Assembly (NCBI RefSeq): GCF_901827205.1
Contig: NZ_LR594677.1
Coordinates: 1-64,000 of the forward strand
Direction: 5' to 3'
Source: Variovorax sp. PBS-H4
Lineage (GTDB): Bacteria > Pseudomonadota > Gammaproteobacteria > Burkholderiales > Burkholderiaceae_C
Length of the DNA: 64,000 nt
Each line of letters opens with the position of its first letter. Position 1 is the first letter of the stretch. The translations under genes and the position numbers were made by a program. Positions 27,430 to 35,764 of this stretch are shown here, piece by piece. A model generated the notes under the pieces. The model was not told the origin of the DNA and made no database searches. It saw nothing but the letters and a program-made list of their open reading frames with translations.

Positions 27430-28120
27430 CTTTAACTTCAGAATTCCTTCTGCGCACGGCGATTTTGACGGGTACTTCACGTCGAGGGCAGACTCACCGC
27501 AGCCAGGAATCGTTTTGCTGCCCGAAATTTTCGGAGCAAACAATGCGATGCGCTTGGCGGCCGAGCAATTTGCTGACGCTGGCTTCGCCGTGCTCGTTCC
27601 GGACGTGTTCAACCAGATCTCCCCTCGCATTGAGCTCGGGTATTCCGATGCGGAGCGTACAAAGGCAATCGGTTTGTGGGAATCGATGGACGAAACCCTT
27701 GGTGTCGCTGACTGCTATGCGGCAGTGGACGCTTTGAGAGCGCACCCGAGCTGCAATGGTCGGGTGAGTGTCCTCGGTTTCTGCCTTGGCGGGAAGTTTG
27801 CGCTTAACATGGCTGCGAACGGCGGTATCGATGCCTGTATTTCCTTCTACCCAGTTCGCGTCCAAGACTATCAGGAGTCGCTCTTTTCATTGAAGTGTCC
27901 CACTCAGGTGCATGTAGGTGACCAAGATGCTCATATCCCGCCGGCGGTTCAGGAAATCCTAGAGAAGGCCTTGAACAAGCCTGGCCAGCAGGAAACACTT
28001 GTATATGCAGGTGCCGGTCACGGATTCTTCAATTCGATTCGCTCATTCGGGTATGCACCTGACGCAGCGACGAAATCGTTCGAGTCCACGGTCAGCTTTC
28101 TCAAGGCTAACGTAAGCTAA
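27422..28120 (+). CDS. tfdE: Dienelactone hydrolase
   Basis: 232-aa alpha/beta hydrolase that opens dienelactone to maleylacetate, linking the cycloisomerase to the maleylacetate reductase. The catalytic triad is C121 (GFCLGG), D169 (GDQDAHIP) and H200 (GAGHGF), with the conserved E35 (PEIFG) that activates the cysteine. Length and motifs are standard for ClcD/TfdE. It starts inside the last codons of the cycloisomerase gene and is the last intact catabolic gene. Confidence 0.94.
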   Translation: MDSFNFRIPSAHGDFDGYFTSRADSPQPGIVLLPEIFGANNAMRLAAEQFADAGFAVLVPDVFNQISPRIELGYSDAERTKAIGLWESMDETLGVADCYAAVDALRAHPSCNGRVSVLGFCLGGKFALNMAANGGIDACISFYPVRVQDYQESLFSLKCPTQVHVGDQDAHIPPAVQEILEKALNKPGQQETLVYAGAGHGFFNSIRSFGYAPDAATKSFESTVSFLKANVS

Positions 28121-28238
28121 GAATGGTGGACGCGCGCTTAGGTCCGCGGCCAGAGGTAAACTAGCTCTTTGCGCTGAAGTACCACCATGTGGTTCCTTCG
28201 ACATTGTTCTGACCCGCCTTGCGGGCTTCCCTGAGCCT

Positions 28239-28370
28239 AGGCAGCAGGCAGCAGGCAGCAGGCAGCAGACGACAGGTAAACGCAGAGGCGAAGTCAGAAG
28301 GCAGAGGCACAGGCAGAGGCAGAGGCAGAGGCAGAGGCAGAGGCAGAGGCAGAGGCAGAGGCAGAGGCAG
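28239..28370. repeat. Compound tandem repeat: 7-bp and 6-bp arrays
   Basis: Four AGGCAGC units (28239-28266) are followed after ~45 bp by ten perfect AGGCAG units (28311-28370). The DNA between the hydrolase and the lysR fragment (28121-28571) contains no other recognisable feature. Purely Arg-Gly or Cys-Leu low-complexity frames run through it and are not genes. Confidence 0.9.
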
Positions 28371-28571
28371 AAGTCGGCGGGATAAGAAATTCGCGGCGGT
28401 TCGCTCACATTCTTATCTGCAAGTAGAAGGATAGATCGCAATTTGTGAGGGGGCCACACTGCGACATGATGACGCTCGTAGCTTGGCGACTTTCAGGAAC
28501 TGTTTTGTACCTTATGCTTCCAACCACATAGAGAGTGCAAACTCGATATTTTTGGTGAGGCAAACGCCCGT

Positions 28572-28876
28572 ATGACGAGGCACTTACCGACAAGCGCCCG
28601 CGCTCACCTCAACCCGCAGAATCTTCGAGTACTCCTCGCGATAGAAGAGCACGGCAGTCTATCCCGCGCGGCACGGCAGGTGAATCTAGTGCCCTCAGCG
28701 GTTAGCCGCCGCGTCACTGAGCTTGAGCAAAGCCTGGGGACACAGTTACTCAGGCGGTCAGCGCATTCGGCGGAGTTCACCGCAGCGGGTCGAACAGTGC
28801 TCTCACGCGCGCGCGCAATCCTCGGAGAGATGGATGCGCTCGCTGTTGACCTTGCGGCGTTATCTGCAGGAACTCG
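28572..28876 (+). pseudogene. LysR-type regulator, N-terminal fragment cut by IS66
   Basis: About 101 residues with the helix-turn-helix (SLSRAARQVNLVPSAVSRRV, residues 29-48) and the linker helix. The next bases, GTAAG from 28877, are the outer end of an IS66-family element and supply the stop. The effector-binding domain is lost. Gene order (dioxygenase, reductase, cycloisomerase, hydrolase, then lysR) resembles chlorocatechol clusters in which the regulator is last, so this may be the original regulator of the pathway. Confidence 0.78.
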
Positions 28877-28925
28877 GTAAGTGTCCGAGCATCCCCGTGC
28901 TTGACGGGCTCGTCGCTTTCCGCCC

Positions 28926-29453
28926 TCAGACGTCCAGTACGTGCCTGAGGGCGCCGTAGGGCACGCTCCAGGAGTTGCCGTCGCCGGTGGAGACGGTGGC
29001 CGTCTTGGGATTGCAGCGCGTGATCACACCCACATGGACCTGCAGGTGGCGATCCGTGAAGGAGATCTTCTGGCCGCGGTGGAAGTCCGCCCGCGTGGGT
29101 CGCGGTGGGCTTGGCTCTGTCGCCGCGGCGGCCGTCTGCGGCCTGTCACCCGGCATGGGCGGCTCGATCGCCGCGTAGGGCAGCCTCCACTGCCCTCGCA
29201 CCTCGGTGCCCTCCAGGGTCACCTGCGTGTCGCGCATCTCGATGACCCGTCCCAGCCGCATCTTGTCGTGGCGATCGTCGTAGAAGCGCACCACCTGCCC
29301 CAGGTGCAGGTCCCGGCGGATAGCCACGATGCGCCGCGGGTCCGTCAGCAGCCTCTCGACCACCGCCGCCAGCTGGTACAGCTGCAGGCTCGTGGCGCGG
29401 CCCAGAGACTCGATCAGCGCCACGTCCTGCATCGGCGGTGCCCGCTCGCTCAT
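28926..29453 (-). CDS. IS66-associated accessory protein with duplicated domain
   Basis: 175 aa from the ATG that overlaps the tnpC stop (ATGA); a longer start inside tnpC is less likely. The protein has an N-terminal helical part and two related ~45-residue beta-rich modules: GQVVRFYDDRHDKMRLGRVI... at about 52-98 and GQKISFTDRHLQVHVGVI... at about 128-172, each ending in a (L/V)PYxAL-like motif. The function is unknown; the fold suggests a small SH3/KOW-like nucleic-acid or protein binder. It is tied to the transposase by translational coupling. Confidence 0.6.
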   Translation of the reverse strand: MSERAPPMQDVALIESLGRATSLQLYQLAAVVERLLTDPRRIVAIRRDLHLGQVVRFYDDRHDKMRLGRVIEMRDTQVTLEGTEVRGQWRLPYAAIEPPMPGDRPQTAAAATEPSPPRPTRADFHRGQKISFTDRHLQVHVGVITRCNPKTATVSTGDGNSWSVPYGALRHVLDV

Positions 29454-29859
29454 GCTGCCGGCTTCCAATGCATGGGCAGCAACTCGTGCAGCCGGTCCTG
29501 GCGATGGCCGTTGATCCTCTCCAGCACGTCACGCAGGTAGGCGTACGGCTCCACCCCGTTGAGCTTGGCCGTCTCGATCAGGCTGAAGGCCACGGCCGCA
29601 GCCTGCCCACCGCGCTCGGAGCCGGCGAACAGCCAGTTCTTCCTGGACAGCACCACCGGCTTCAGCGCTCGCTCGCTCCAGTTGTTGTCCGCCTCCAGGA
29701 TGCCGTGCTCCACGAAGGTGTTCAGCGCCTGCCAGTTGCTCAGCGCGTAGCCGAAGGCCTGCCCCAGCGGCGACTTGGGCAGCAGCGTGGGCGCATGCCC
29801 GGCCAGCCAGCTGTGGAACTGCTGCATCAGCGGCCTGGTCTGCTGCTGGCGCACTTGCA
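29450..29859 (-). pseudogene. IS66-family transposase TnpC, C-terminal fragment
   Basis: The last ~136 residues of the IS66 transposase. The hallmark end-of-domain sequence is present (EADNNWSERALKPVVLSRKN followed by FAGSERGG and AYLRDVLERI), including the final catalytic Glu region. The 5' part was removed by IS1071 at 29860. The frame runs open into the IS1071 border. Confidence 0.88.
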
Positions 29860-30002
29860 GGGGTCTCCTCGTTTTCAGTGCAATAAGTGACGGTACGAAA
29901 AGCTAGCACTGGCGCGGAGGTGGTGTTGGTAGATCGTTGATTTCATTGACTTTCCTGTTCACTTTCAAATCTGCGATTCGTGGCGTCAAACCGTGGTCGG
30001 TT

Positions 30003-31701
30003 TCATCCATTGGTGCCAGTTATCGATGCATTTGGCCGCGAAGGCAGGATTTGGTCAGCATAGCGGTCAACCGGGAAGCGAAACACACCCCGCAAGTTGA
30101 TGCTCTCCAGCCTGGTGGGCGCAATCTTCCCGATCAGTTCCGGTGGAATGACCTGGCGGCGGTTCGACCAGCGATCCAGGACCGCCTGCATCTGTGAGGT
30201 ATTCCACGCCATCACGATGTTGGCCATCAGGCTCAACGCATCGGCCACAGCCTGCATTTCATCGACACGTTTGGCCTGCGCCGGGCTGATCCGGCCGGTA
30301 TAAATGGCGCGCTTGAGGGCGTTAACAGCCTCGCCCCGATTGAGCACCCGGCGCAACTCGTTCCTGAAAGCGTCCTTGACAAAGTAGTCAGCCAAAAACG
30401 CCGTACGCAGCAACCGCCCCAATTGCACGCCAGCCTCATAGATTGGATCGCCCTGGGCGGCAGAACCGAACCGCGCAAGAGCTGCCACCGCACTGGCATG
30501 TCCGCTCATGACCGAGGCTGCCAGGTGCACCAGACTATCCCAATGCTTTTCGATCAAAGCGACGTCGACATTGGCTTCGCACACCGCAGCGATTTCTGCG
30601 GGCACTTTGGTGCCGCGTGGCACAAAGAGGTGGCGCTGTTTGAGTTCCTTCAACCGCGGGCAAAGATCAAAACCAAGCAAACGGGCATGTGACATGGCAA
30701 AGTCGGTGTAGCCATGGGTATCCACAGCAAGCTGGCTGGTCTCCAGCTTTTCTTGGCGGATGACACCTTCAATGGCCACGCCCGCCTGGCGCTCATTGAG
30801 CACAAAGGGCTGCGCATGGAAGATGCCCCACCGGTCTTTTACATGGGAGTAGATTCCAATGGAAGGTGTGTTGCGCCGAGGATCAAGCCGGGCTTGCCAC
30901 ACCCGTTTGGTGGTCTCCATGGTCATCATGTCAGAAGATGCCAAATCGGACCGCCCCCAGGTGGCGGCAATCGGGTGTCGCTGCATGAATTCCAGCACAG
31001 CCTGGCAGGCCTGGCTCAGACGCCGTTCGTCCCGCGCCCAGCGCATGGCCTGGCGAATGCTGGTGGCAGACAATTGCGGAATCATGCGCGCGCATTCGAC
31101 CGCAGTCAGACTGGTGCCGTGGGCCATGATGCCGGCATAGACCATCAGCAGCTCGTCGGTAGAGCGCGGCTCACGTCCGAGCATGATCCAGCTAAAGCGC
31201 ACCTGGGCGTCAACGGCCAGAATCACTTCCGGCAATTGAACCTCACCGATGCGGTGATCCAAAGCCGCGCGCAGCTTGGTCACTTCTGGGTCTTCGTCCT
31301 CTGCGGGCAATGGCGACAAATGGAGTTCATCATCCACGCGCAGTACGCCACTGCGGGCTGCAGCGGCCACCGCATCGACACCGGCAGTTACTCTGGCCAG
31401 CAAAGGCTTCAAGAAAGTGGCAGCCTTGCTGGGTAACGATAGACGGGCATAGTGTTTCTTGGACTCTGCCTGCCAACGCTCGTCCGTGAAGAACAAGCGC
31501 GCACGACCCCGAAAGCTCAGGCTGTGCTCAATCCAGACCGAGCCATTGCGCACCGCGCGGCGCAGGGCAAACAGGGTGGCCACCTCCAACGCCTGAAACG
31601 CCCGTTCCCGGTCTGGGCTGGAGATCGAAACCTGCCAGATCATTCCCAGACTTGGTGCCACCACTTCAACTGGCAGCTTTCTGGATCCTTTGAGATATAA
31701 A
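30003..31701 (-). pseudogene. IS1071 tnpA, 3' part (downstream of the MITE)
   Basis: Contains the DDE half of TnpA in frame. Translation could restart at an ATG inside the MITE (31724), which adds eight MITE-encoded residues (MAQLPFLG) before the IS1071 frame resumes. Such a product would lack the N-terminal DNA-binding half. Confidence 0.85.
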
Positions 31702-31878
31702 CCTAGAAACGGCAGTTGAGCCATGACGTGAACGCAGAAAATCGTTTGCTGGCAGGAACTTATGGCTGTTCATGGCAGCTGCGGAGCAGTTCCAAATGGG
31801 TGAGTCCAGGCCGCGCCGATTAGCCCTCCTGCCTCAAGCACTTGGGCGATTTTTGGTGCCGCAACTGCCGTTTCTAGG
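31702..31878. mobile_element. 177-bp MITE inserted in IS1071 tnpA
   Basis: The insert has 17-bp perfect terminal inverted repeats, CCTAGAAACGGCAGTTG, and is flanked by the 5-bp direct repeat ATAAA (31697-31701 and 31879-31883). Comparison with the left IS1071 copy shows the empty site exactly. It carries no gene. Ends beginning CCTAGA with a 5-bp duplication resemble IS1380-family elements, so it was probably mobilised by a transposase of that family from elsewhere. Confidence 0.9.
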
Positions 31879-31883
31879 ATAAA

Positions 31884-33100
31884 GCTTGCAGCTTGGCAAG
31901 GTACTCGATGGCAGGATGCTCGCCGGTGGCCTGCCAGGGCAGCTTTGCAATGGCGACGAGCAACGACCGCACGGGGCGAATTCCATCAATCAATCCCTCG
32001 CGGACCAGGGAGGCCCTGCTCGGTGGTTTGCGTTTCTGGGTTTCGGTGATCAAGGCTTCAAGACGGGCACGCAACTCAGCATCTGGCACCGCACCTTGCG
32101 CGCTCAAGGCAACAAGTTCGCCGAGCAGCGTTTTGTACATTGCGGCCCAATTGACGGTAGCGGGGACATCGGCGGCAGCCTGACGCCACAGATCGGCGAT
32201 CCGGCGCTGCACCATAAGGATCAACTGGTCTGTGGTGGTGAACAGGCAATACCGAAGAAAGCATGCGACCTCCACGGTGCGCGCTGGCTCTTTGATCTTG
32301 GCTCCGGCTGAGGGCGGCCTGGAGACAAGTCGGCGCGCGTAGCGGCGCAAGATGAGATCGGGGATGTCTGCCAGGTGCTTATGAACGTCCAGCGTGTAAA
32401 GCAGGTCGATGCGCTCCAGTACCTCGCTGATTTGGCGGGTTGAGTGTTTCGCCGGTGCAGCCCATAGCCAACTCTGCTGGGTTTGTCCATCTGGGCGCAG
32501 CTCTGAAACTGAGGCTCGCCAGCGATCAAGTGTTGCTGGATCAACGCTGGCGGCGATGGCGGTGCCTGTTTCAACTTCAAGCTGGGCAAGTGCCGCCGCA
32601 ATCAGTGTCCGAATTGCCCGCTCGTGCACGATCACCAGCTTGTTCTTGTACAGCCATTGACGCGCCCGCACGAGTAGCTGATCGCGGTCGGCGCAGCGCG
32701 CCACTTCGTCGCGCAGTTCACGTACCAGTGAGCGGCGCTGGTGCTCGCTCATCCACTGGAATCCAAGGACCGTGCAGGCTACTTGTTGGTGATCGAATAG
32801 CGTGCGCCCGCGTTCATACATGGCTCTCAGCGAGGCGACTTCTGGTGCTGCAATGCCAAGCTCGTTGCCAAGGTGGCGCCACAAGGCTACTGGAATTACC
32901 CGAAAGGCACCGAGCAAACGCCCACTCATGCGCAGGAAACCAATATGGAGCGCCAGACCAAGCTTGTGGGAATCACCTCGGCGTGCATTGATTGCGTCGC
33001 GCTCGGCACCATCGAAGGTGAAAAATGCCTTCATCTCGAAGTCGCTGATATCGCGGGGGAGCCCACGCATCCCCAAAAACGTTGTGTGCCAACCCTGCAT
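31884..33100 (-). pseudogene. IS1071 tnpA, 5' part (upstream of the MITE)
   Basis: Encodes about the first 405 residues of TnpA, unchanged relative to the left copy, and then stops just after entering the MITE junction. The DNA-binding half may still be made and could interfere with the full-length transposase. Confidence 0.85.
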
Positions 33101-33273
33101 CGTGAACCTCAAAAGTGGGAGGCCACCATACCCGTTTACAAAGCGAACAGGAAAGTCAATGAAATCAACGGTCTACCCAGACCACCCCCGCGCCAGTGCT
33201 AGCTTTGCGTACCGTCACTTATTGCACTGAAAACGAGGAGACCCCTTATAAGCGAAATCGTGTCAAGGCCGTT

Positions 33274-33313
33274 GGTGACAGAATCCACCAACCTGGTGGA
33301 TCTGCCTGTCACC
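33274..33313. repeat. 40-bp GGTGAC-N28-GTCACC element
   Basis: Member 1 of the dispersed family. Outer arms GGTGAC/GTCACC; the centre holds the inner inverted repeat ATCCACC...GGTGGAT. It lies directly after the relaxase gene and 28 bp from the IS1071 border. Confidence 0.85.
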
Positions 33314-33314
33314 A

Positions 33315-34400
33315 TCAACGCCCGCGCCCCTTGTCCTCTGCCCTGCCCTGCTCCGGGCTTGGCTTCCCTGGCTGCTGCGTCTGCTCGACGCCCTGCCCGC
33401 CCTGCTGCACCGTGGCCCGCTGCAACGCCTCGACCTGCTCGGCGTGCCGCGTCTTGATCGGCGGCATCTGCTTGACGAACTGGACAACCTCGACCGCTAG
33501 GCGCTTGTCGTCCTGGTCGCCGGTTGCCAGCGCCCGCGCCACCGTGCCGAAATCGTGCTGCACGCTCTTGCGCTGCGCGATGATGTTGTCGTGCGCCGGG
33601 TTGACGTGCTTGCGCCCTGCCCTTGCCTCCAGCTCGGCCGCCTCACGCTGCGAGGCGGACACGCGGGCCGGTGCCTTGCGCCTGCCTTTGGCGTGTTCTC
33701 GGTCGATGTGGCGGACGGCCTGCTTCTCGGCCTTCTGCACCACGCCCCGCACCTTCCTGGGCGTTGCGTTGGCCTCGATGCCCTGCTCCCGCAACTTCTC
33801 GGCGAACGTCTCGCGCCAGTGCTGCAAGTCGGCCTTGCGCGGGTTGAGCCTCACGCCGTCCAGGTCAACAGCCTTGACGGCTAGGTGAACGTGCGGGTGC
33901 TTCTCGTCGTCGTGTGCGGCAAAAACGTACTGGTGATTGCCGAACAGCTCGGACGCGAAGGCGCGGGCTGCATTCTTCACCGAAGCCCGGTCGGTGCCGG
34001 GCGGCATGGACAGCACGATGTTGAACGCCTCGCGCTTCTTGCCATCCTCGTAGGGGATGCCACCGCCGCGCCAGTCGTCGCGGACAGCTCGCACGTCTTC
34101 CTTGCCCTGGTGAACCCTGCCCTGCTCGTCCTCCAGCTCGACGGCCCCGTTCCGCGATATGTAGTCCATGTGCGCCTTGATGCTGCGCATGTCCTTACCG
34201 CCGCCCGAAATCTTCACCATGACTTCGGGAGCCTTGCGCACGGTCGCTGCCAGCTTTTCACGCCCGGCCGGCCTCTTGGTCGGCGCGGCCTTGGCATAGC
34301 GCCCGCCCGCGATGTTCTTACCCTTGCGGCCCTGGACGCGGCCGTAATCCGCGCGTTCGCCCCAATCCTTGATAACGCCGTCAATCTCACGCTTCGCCAT
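33315..34400 (-). CDS. virD2: MOB-P type relaxase (VirD2/TraI-like)
   Basis: 361-aa conjugative relaxase that should nick oriT and pilot the strand through the VirB channel. The relaxase domain holds a candidate catalytic tyrosine Y80 (HMDYISRNG) and the histidine metal cluster with H168, H170 and H172 (KHPHVHLAVKAVD). The C-terminal third is Lys/Gln-rich and probably carries the transfer signal. It overlaps the mobC gene by 14 bp. Short for a relaxase, but similar to VirD2-like proteins of PromA plasmids. The region just downstream was the IS1071 entry site. Confidence 0.88.
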   Translation of the reverse strand: MAKREIDGVIKDWGERADYGRVQGRKGKNIAGGRYAKAAPTKRPAGREKLAATVRKAPEVMVKISGGGKDMRSIKAHMDYISRNGAVELEDEQGRVHQGKEDVRAVRDDWRGGGIPYEDGKKREAFNIVLSMPPGTDRASVKNAARAFASELFGNHQYVFAAHDDEKHPHVHLAVKAVDLDGVRLNPRKADLQHWRETFAEKLREQGIEANATPRKVRGVVQKAEKQAVRHIDREHAKGRRKAPARVSASQREAAELEARAGRKHVNPAHDNIIAQRKSVQHDFGTVARALATGDQDDKRLAVEVVQFVKQMPPIKTRHAEQVEALQRATVQQGGQGVEQTQQPGKPSPEQGRAEDKGRGR

Positions 34401-34986
34401 CGCCGGCCCCTTTCACCTGGATGCCCCAACGGCTAAGGCTGGCGTCCTGTACGGCCGCCACCTTATCGGTATGCCGGTAGATGTACGTCGCCAGCTTCTC
34501 TATCTGCTCGGTCTTGATGTTCGCCGGCTTGCCTTCGTTCAACCGCTTGGCGATCTGGTTCAGATTCCGACCGATAGCCCGAAGCTGGTAGGACGACTCC
34601 CATAGGGCTTTCGTCGTCTCCATCGTGAACTGCGGTTCGTGCGTGAGGCTCGCGCGCACGCAGTTGATAACCCAACGCTGCGGCGAACAGCCCTCGGCCT
34701 CGGAACGGGCCGTGATGCCCTGGAACTCGGTCGGAGTGAAACGGACTTCAAGGCGTTCTTTCGGCCCGTCGTCCGGCTCGCCCTCGGTTTGCTCTGCAAT
34801 CCAGCGGCGAACGTCGGGAGGCATGTCGTCCTGGATGATGTAGCGCATCAGCGCCCGCATCACCACGGACGGATTCTTGTCTTGCTTGGCGCAATGCTCG
34901 TCCCATTGCGCCTTCAACGGAGCGGGTACGCGAAGACGATATACGTAGCTATCTCGTGTCGCCCCAATCTCGGCCTTGCGCGGCAT
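34387..34986 (-). CDS. MobC-like relaxosome accessory protein
   Basis: 199 aa. The N-terminal half looks like ribbon-helix-helix DNA-binding segments (SYVYRLRVPAPLKAQWDEHC and RLEVRFTPTEFQGITARSEA). The C-terminal part has the MobC signature YQLRAIGRNLNQIAKRLNEG (about 132-151). It probably binds oriT just upstream and helps the relaxase expose the nick site. A good ribosome site (AGGAGGCACCT) precedes the start. Confidence 0.85.
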   Translation of the reverse strand: MPRKAEIGATRDSYVYRLRVPAPLKAQWDEHCAKQDKNPSVVMRALMRYIIQDDMPPDVRRWIAEQTEGEPDDGPKERLEVRFTPTEFQGITARSEAEGCSPQRWVINCVRASLTHEPQFTMETTKALWESSYQLRAIGRNLNQIAKRLNEGKPANIKTEQIEKLATYIYRHTDKVAAVQDASLSRWGIQVKGAGDGEA

Positions 34987-35019
34987 AGGTGCCTCCTAAT
35001 CGGGGTGGGGGGGTCAATG

Positions 35020-35080
35020 TGCAAACGTAGTGTAGCACACACTACCGGCGTTAGCCTATCCTGCATTAGCCCACACCCCC
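35020..35080. other. oriT: Candidate origin of transfer (oriT) with nic-like site
   Basis: Upstream of mobC and the relaxase gene, TATCCTG|C (35057-35064) matches the MOB-P nick consensus (YATCCTG|Y, as in IncP). It is preceded at 35022-35045 by the inverted repeat GTAGTGT...ACACTAC, a typical relaxase recognition hairpin. The predicted nick is between 35063 and 35064. Inferred from motif and position only. Confidence 0.65.
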
Positions 35081-35090
35081 CCACACTCTT

Positions 35091-35104
35091 TTCGTCATGA
35101 CGAA
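35091..35104. promoter_or_regulatory. Second TTCGTCATGACGAA palindrome next to oriT
   Basis: 14-bp perfect palindrome identical to the core of the site inside korB. It lies 105 bp upstream of the mobC start and beside the nic-like sequence, so binding there could repress the mobilisation operon. Confidence 0.5.
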
Positions 35105-35176
35105 GTTTTGGCCCTCTTTTGTCGGGAAACGCGGTCTTGCACCCGACACTCACGGAAGAATTTCGTGATGGGAACG

Positions 35177-35201
35177 AAAAAGCCGCCTTACGGCGGCTTT
35201 T
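35177..35201 (-). terminator. Rho-independent terminator after the kor operon
   Basis: The stem GCCGCC/GGCGGC with loop TTAC is flanked by A4 and T4 on each side, so it can work in both directions. It lies about 20 bp beyond the stop of the DUF192 gene, at the end of the ssb-korA-incC-korB-DUF192 operon. Confidence 0.85.
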
Positions 35202-35221
35202 GCTTGGCATCGAAACGTGGC

Positions 35222-35764
35222 CTACAGCGGTGAACAAGTTCGCCCGGTCAGTCGGACACCCTCTTTCAATCCGTGCGCCTGGAACTGCCCTCGTGCAAGT
35301 TCCAGCGCGTCGGATGCTGGCTTGATCGAGAAATGGTAGTCGTCGGTTTCCGGCTGCATGTCCTCGATGGCAAACAAAAGCCCCGTGTCGTCAAAGAACC
35401 CGATGGACAAAGGAACGCGGGTATCTCGCATCCAGAACACGCGCGGTTCCGCCTTCGCCCAGGTGAACAACATGCCTCGGCCTACGTCGTCACGCTTGGC
35501 AAGTCCCCTCGCCTGCTGCTCGACTGTTTTCGCAACGGGCACGCCCGCCAGGGTCGTGCCGTTGGAAAAGTGAAGGTCGCAGGCTTCCCCCGGCTGCGCT
35601 GCGTGGGCTTGCTGTCTGCCGACAGCAAACGCCACGGCCAGCCCGCAGACGATCAGCGCGGCCAGGACAGCCCAGGCACGGCCGGGCCACGATGTAGCAC
35701 GCCGCCCCCTTCCGCCCTTGCGGGCGGGGTGGGGAAAGGCGGCTGCGCCGCTGTGCCGGTTCAT
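35222..35764 (-). CDS. DUF192-family exported or membrane-anchored protein
   Basis: 180 aa. The N-terminal basic stretch and hydrophobic segment (AWAVLAALIVCGLAVAFAVG, about 31-50) form a signal anchor. The DUF192 domain spans about 65-170, with the family motifs TVEQQARGLAKRDDVGRGM and FWMRDTRVPLSIGFFD. DUF192 proteins have unknown biochemistry. The start overlaps the korB stop (ATGA), so it is co-translated with the plasmid control operon, an unusual place for an exported protein. Confidence 0.85.
   Translation of the reverse strand: MNRHSGAAAFPHPARKGGRGRRATSWPGRAWAVLAALIVCGLAVAFAVGRQQAHAAQPGEACDLHFSNGTTLAGVPVAKTVEQQARGLAKRDDVGRGMLFTWAKAEPRVFWMRDTRVPLSIGFFDDTGLLFAIEDMQPETDDYHFSIKPASDALELARGQFQAHGLKEGVRLTGRTCSPL

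Larger units (their letters stand above)
28877..29859 (-). mobile_element. IS66-family element remnant
   Basis: The right-hand piece of an IS66-family element, cut by IS1071 at 29860. Its outer end starts GTAAGTGTCCGAGC at 28877, matching the GTAA start typical of IS66 elements. It keeps the 3' part of tnpC and an accessory gene; tnpA, tnpB and the other inverted repeat are missing. It cannot transpose alone. Confidence 0.75.
17800..33245. mobile_element. IS1071-bounded composite catabolic region
   Basis: Two IS1071 copies in direct orientation enclose 8.9 kb (21004-29859) holding the chlorocatechol cluster, two truncated lysR genes and an IS66 remnant. Such IS1071 bracketing is well known for pollutant-degradation genes on IncP-1 and PromA plasmids. 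The outer 5-mers (ATCTA and TTATA) differ, so I cannot show that the whole unit moved as one transposon. Recombination between the copies would delete or duplicate the cluster. Confidence 0.8.
29860..33245 (-). mobile_element. IS1071, right copy, interrupted by a MITE
   Basis: 3,386 bp, equal to the 3,204-bp element plus 182 bp (a 177-bp insert and its 5-bp duplication). Both long inverted repeats are present. Flanking 5-mers TTGCA and TTATA do not match. It has the same orientation as the left copy. Its transposase gene is broken, but the ends remain usable by TnpA from the left copy. Confidence 0.95.

Noticed and set aside
28043..28459. Frames crossing the AGGCAG array (Arg-Gly or Cys-Leu repeats)
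   Set aside because: Products are pure microsatellite translation.
17795..33250. 5-bp target duplications of IS1071
   Set aside because: All four flanking 5-mers (ATCTA, TAGCA, TTGCA, TTATA) were compared in every pairing; none match.
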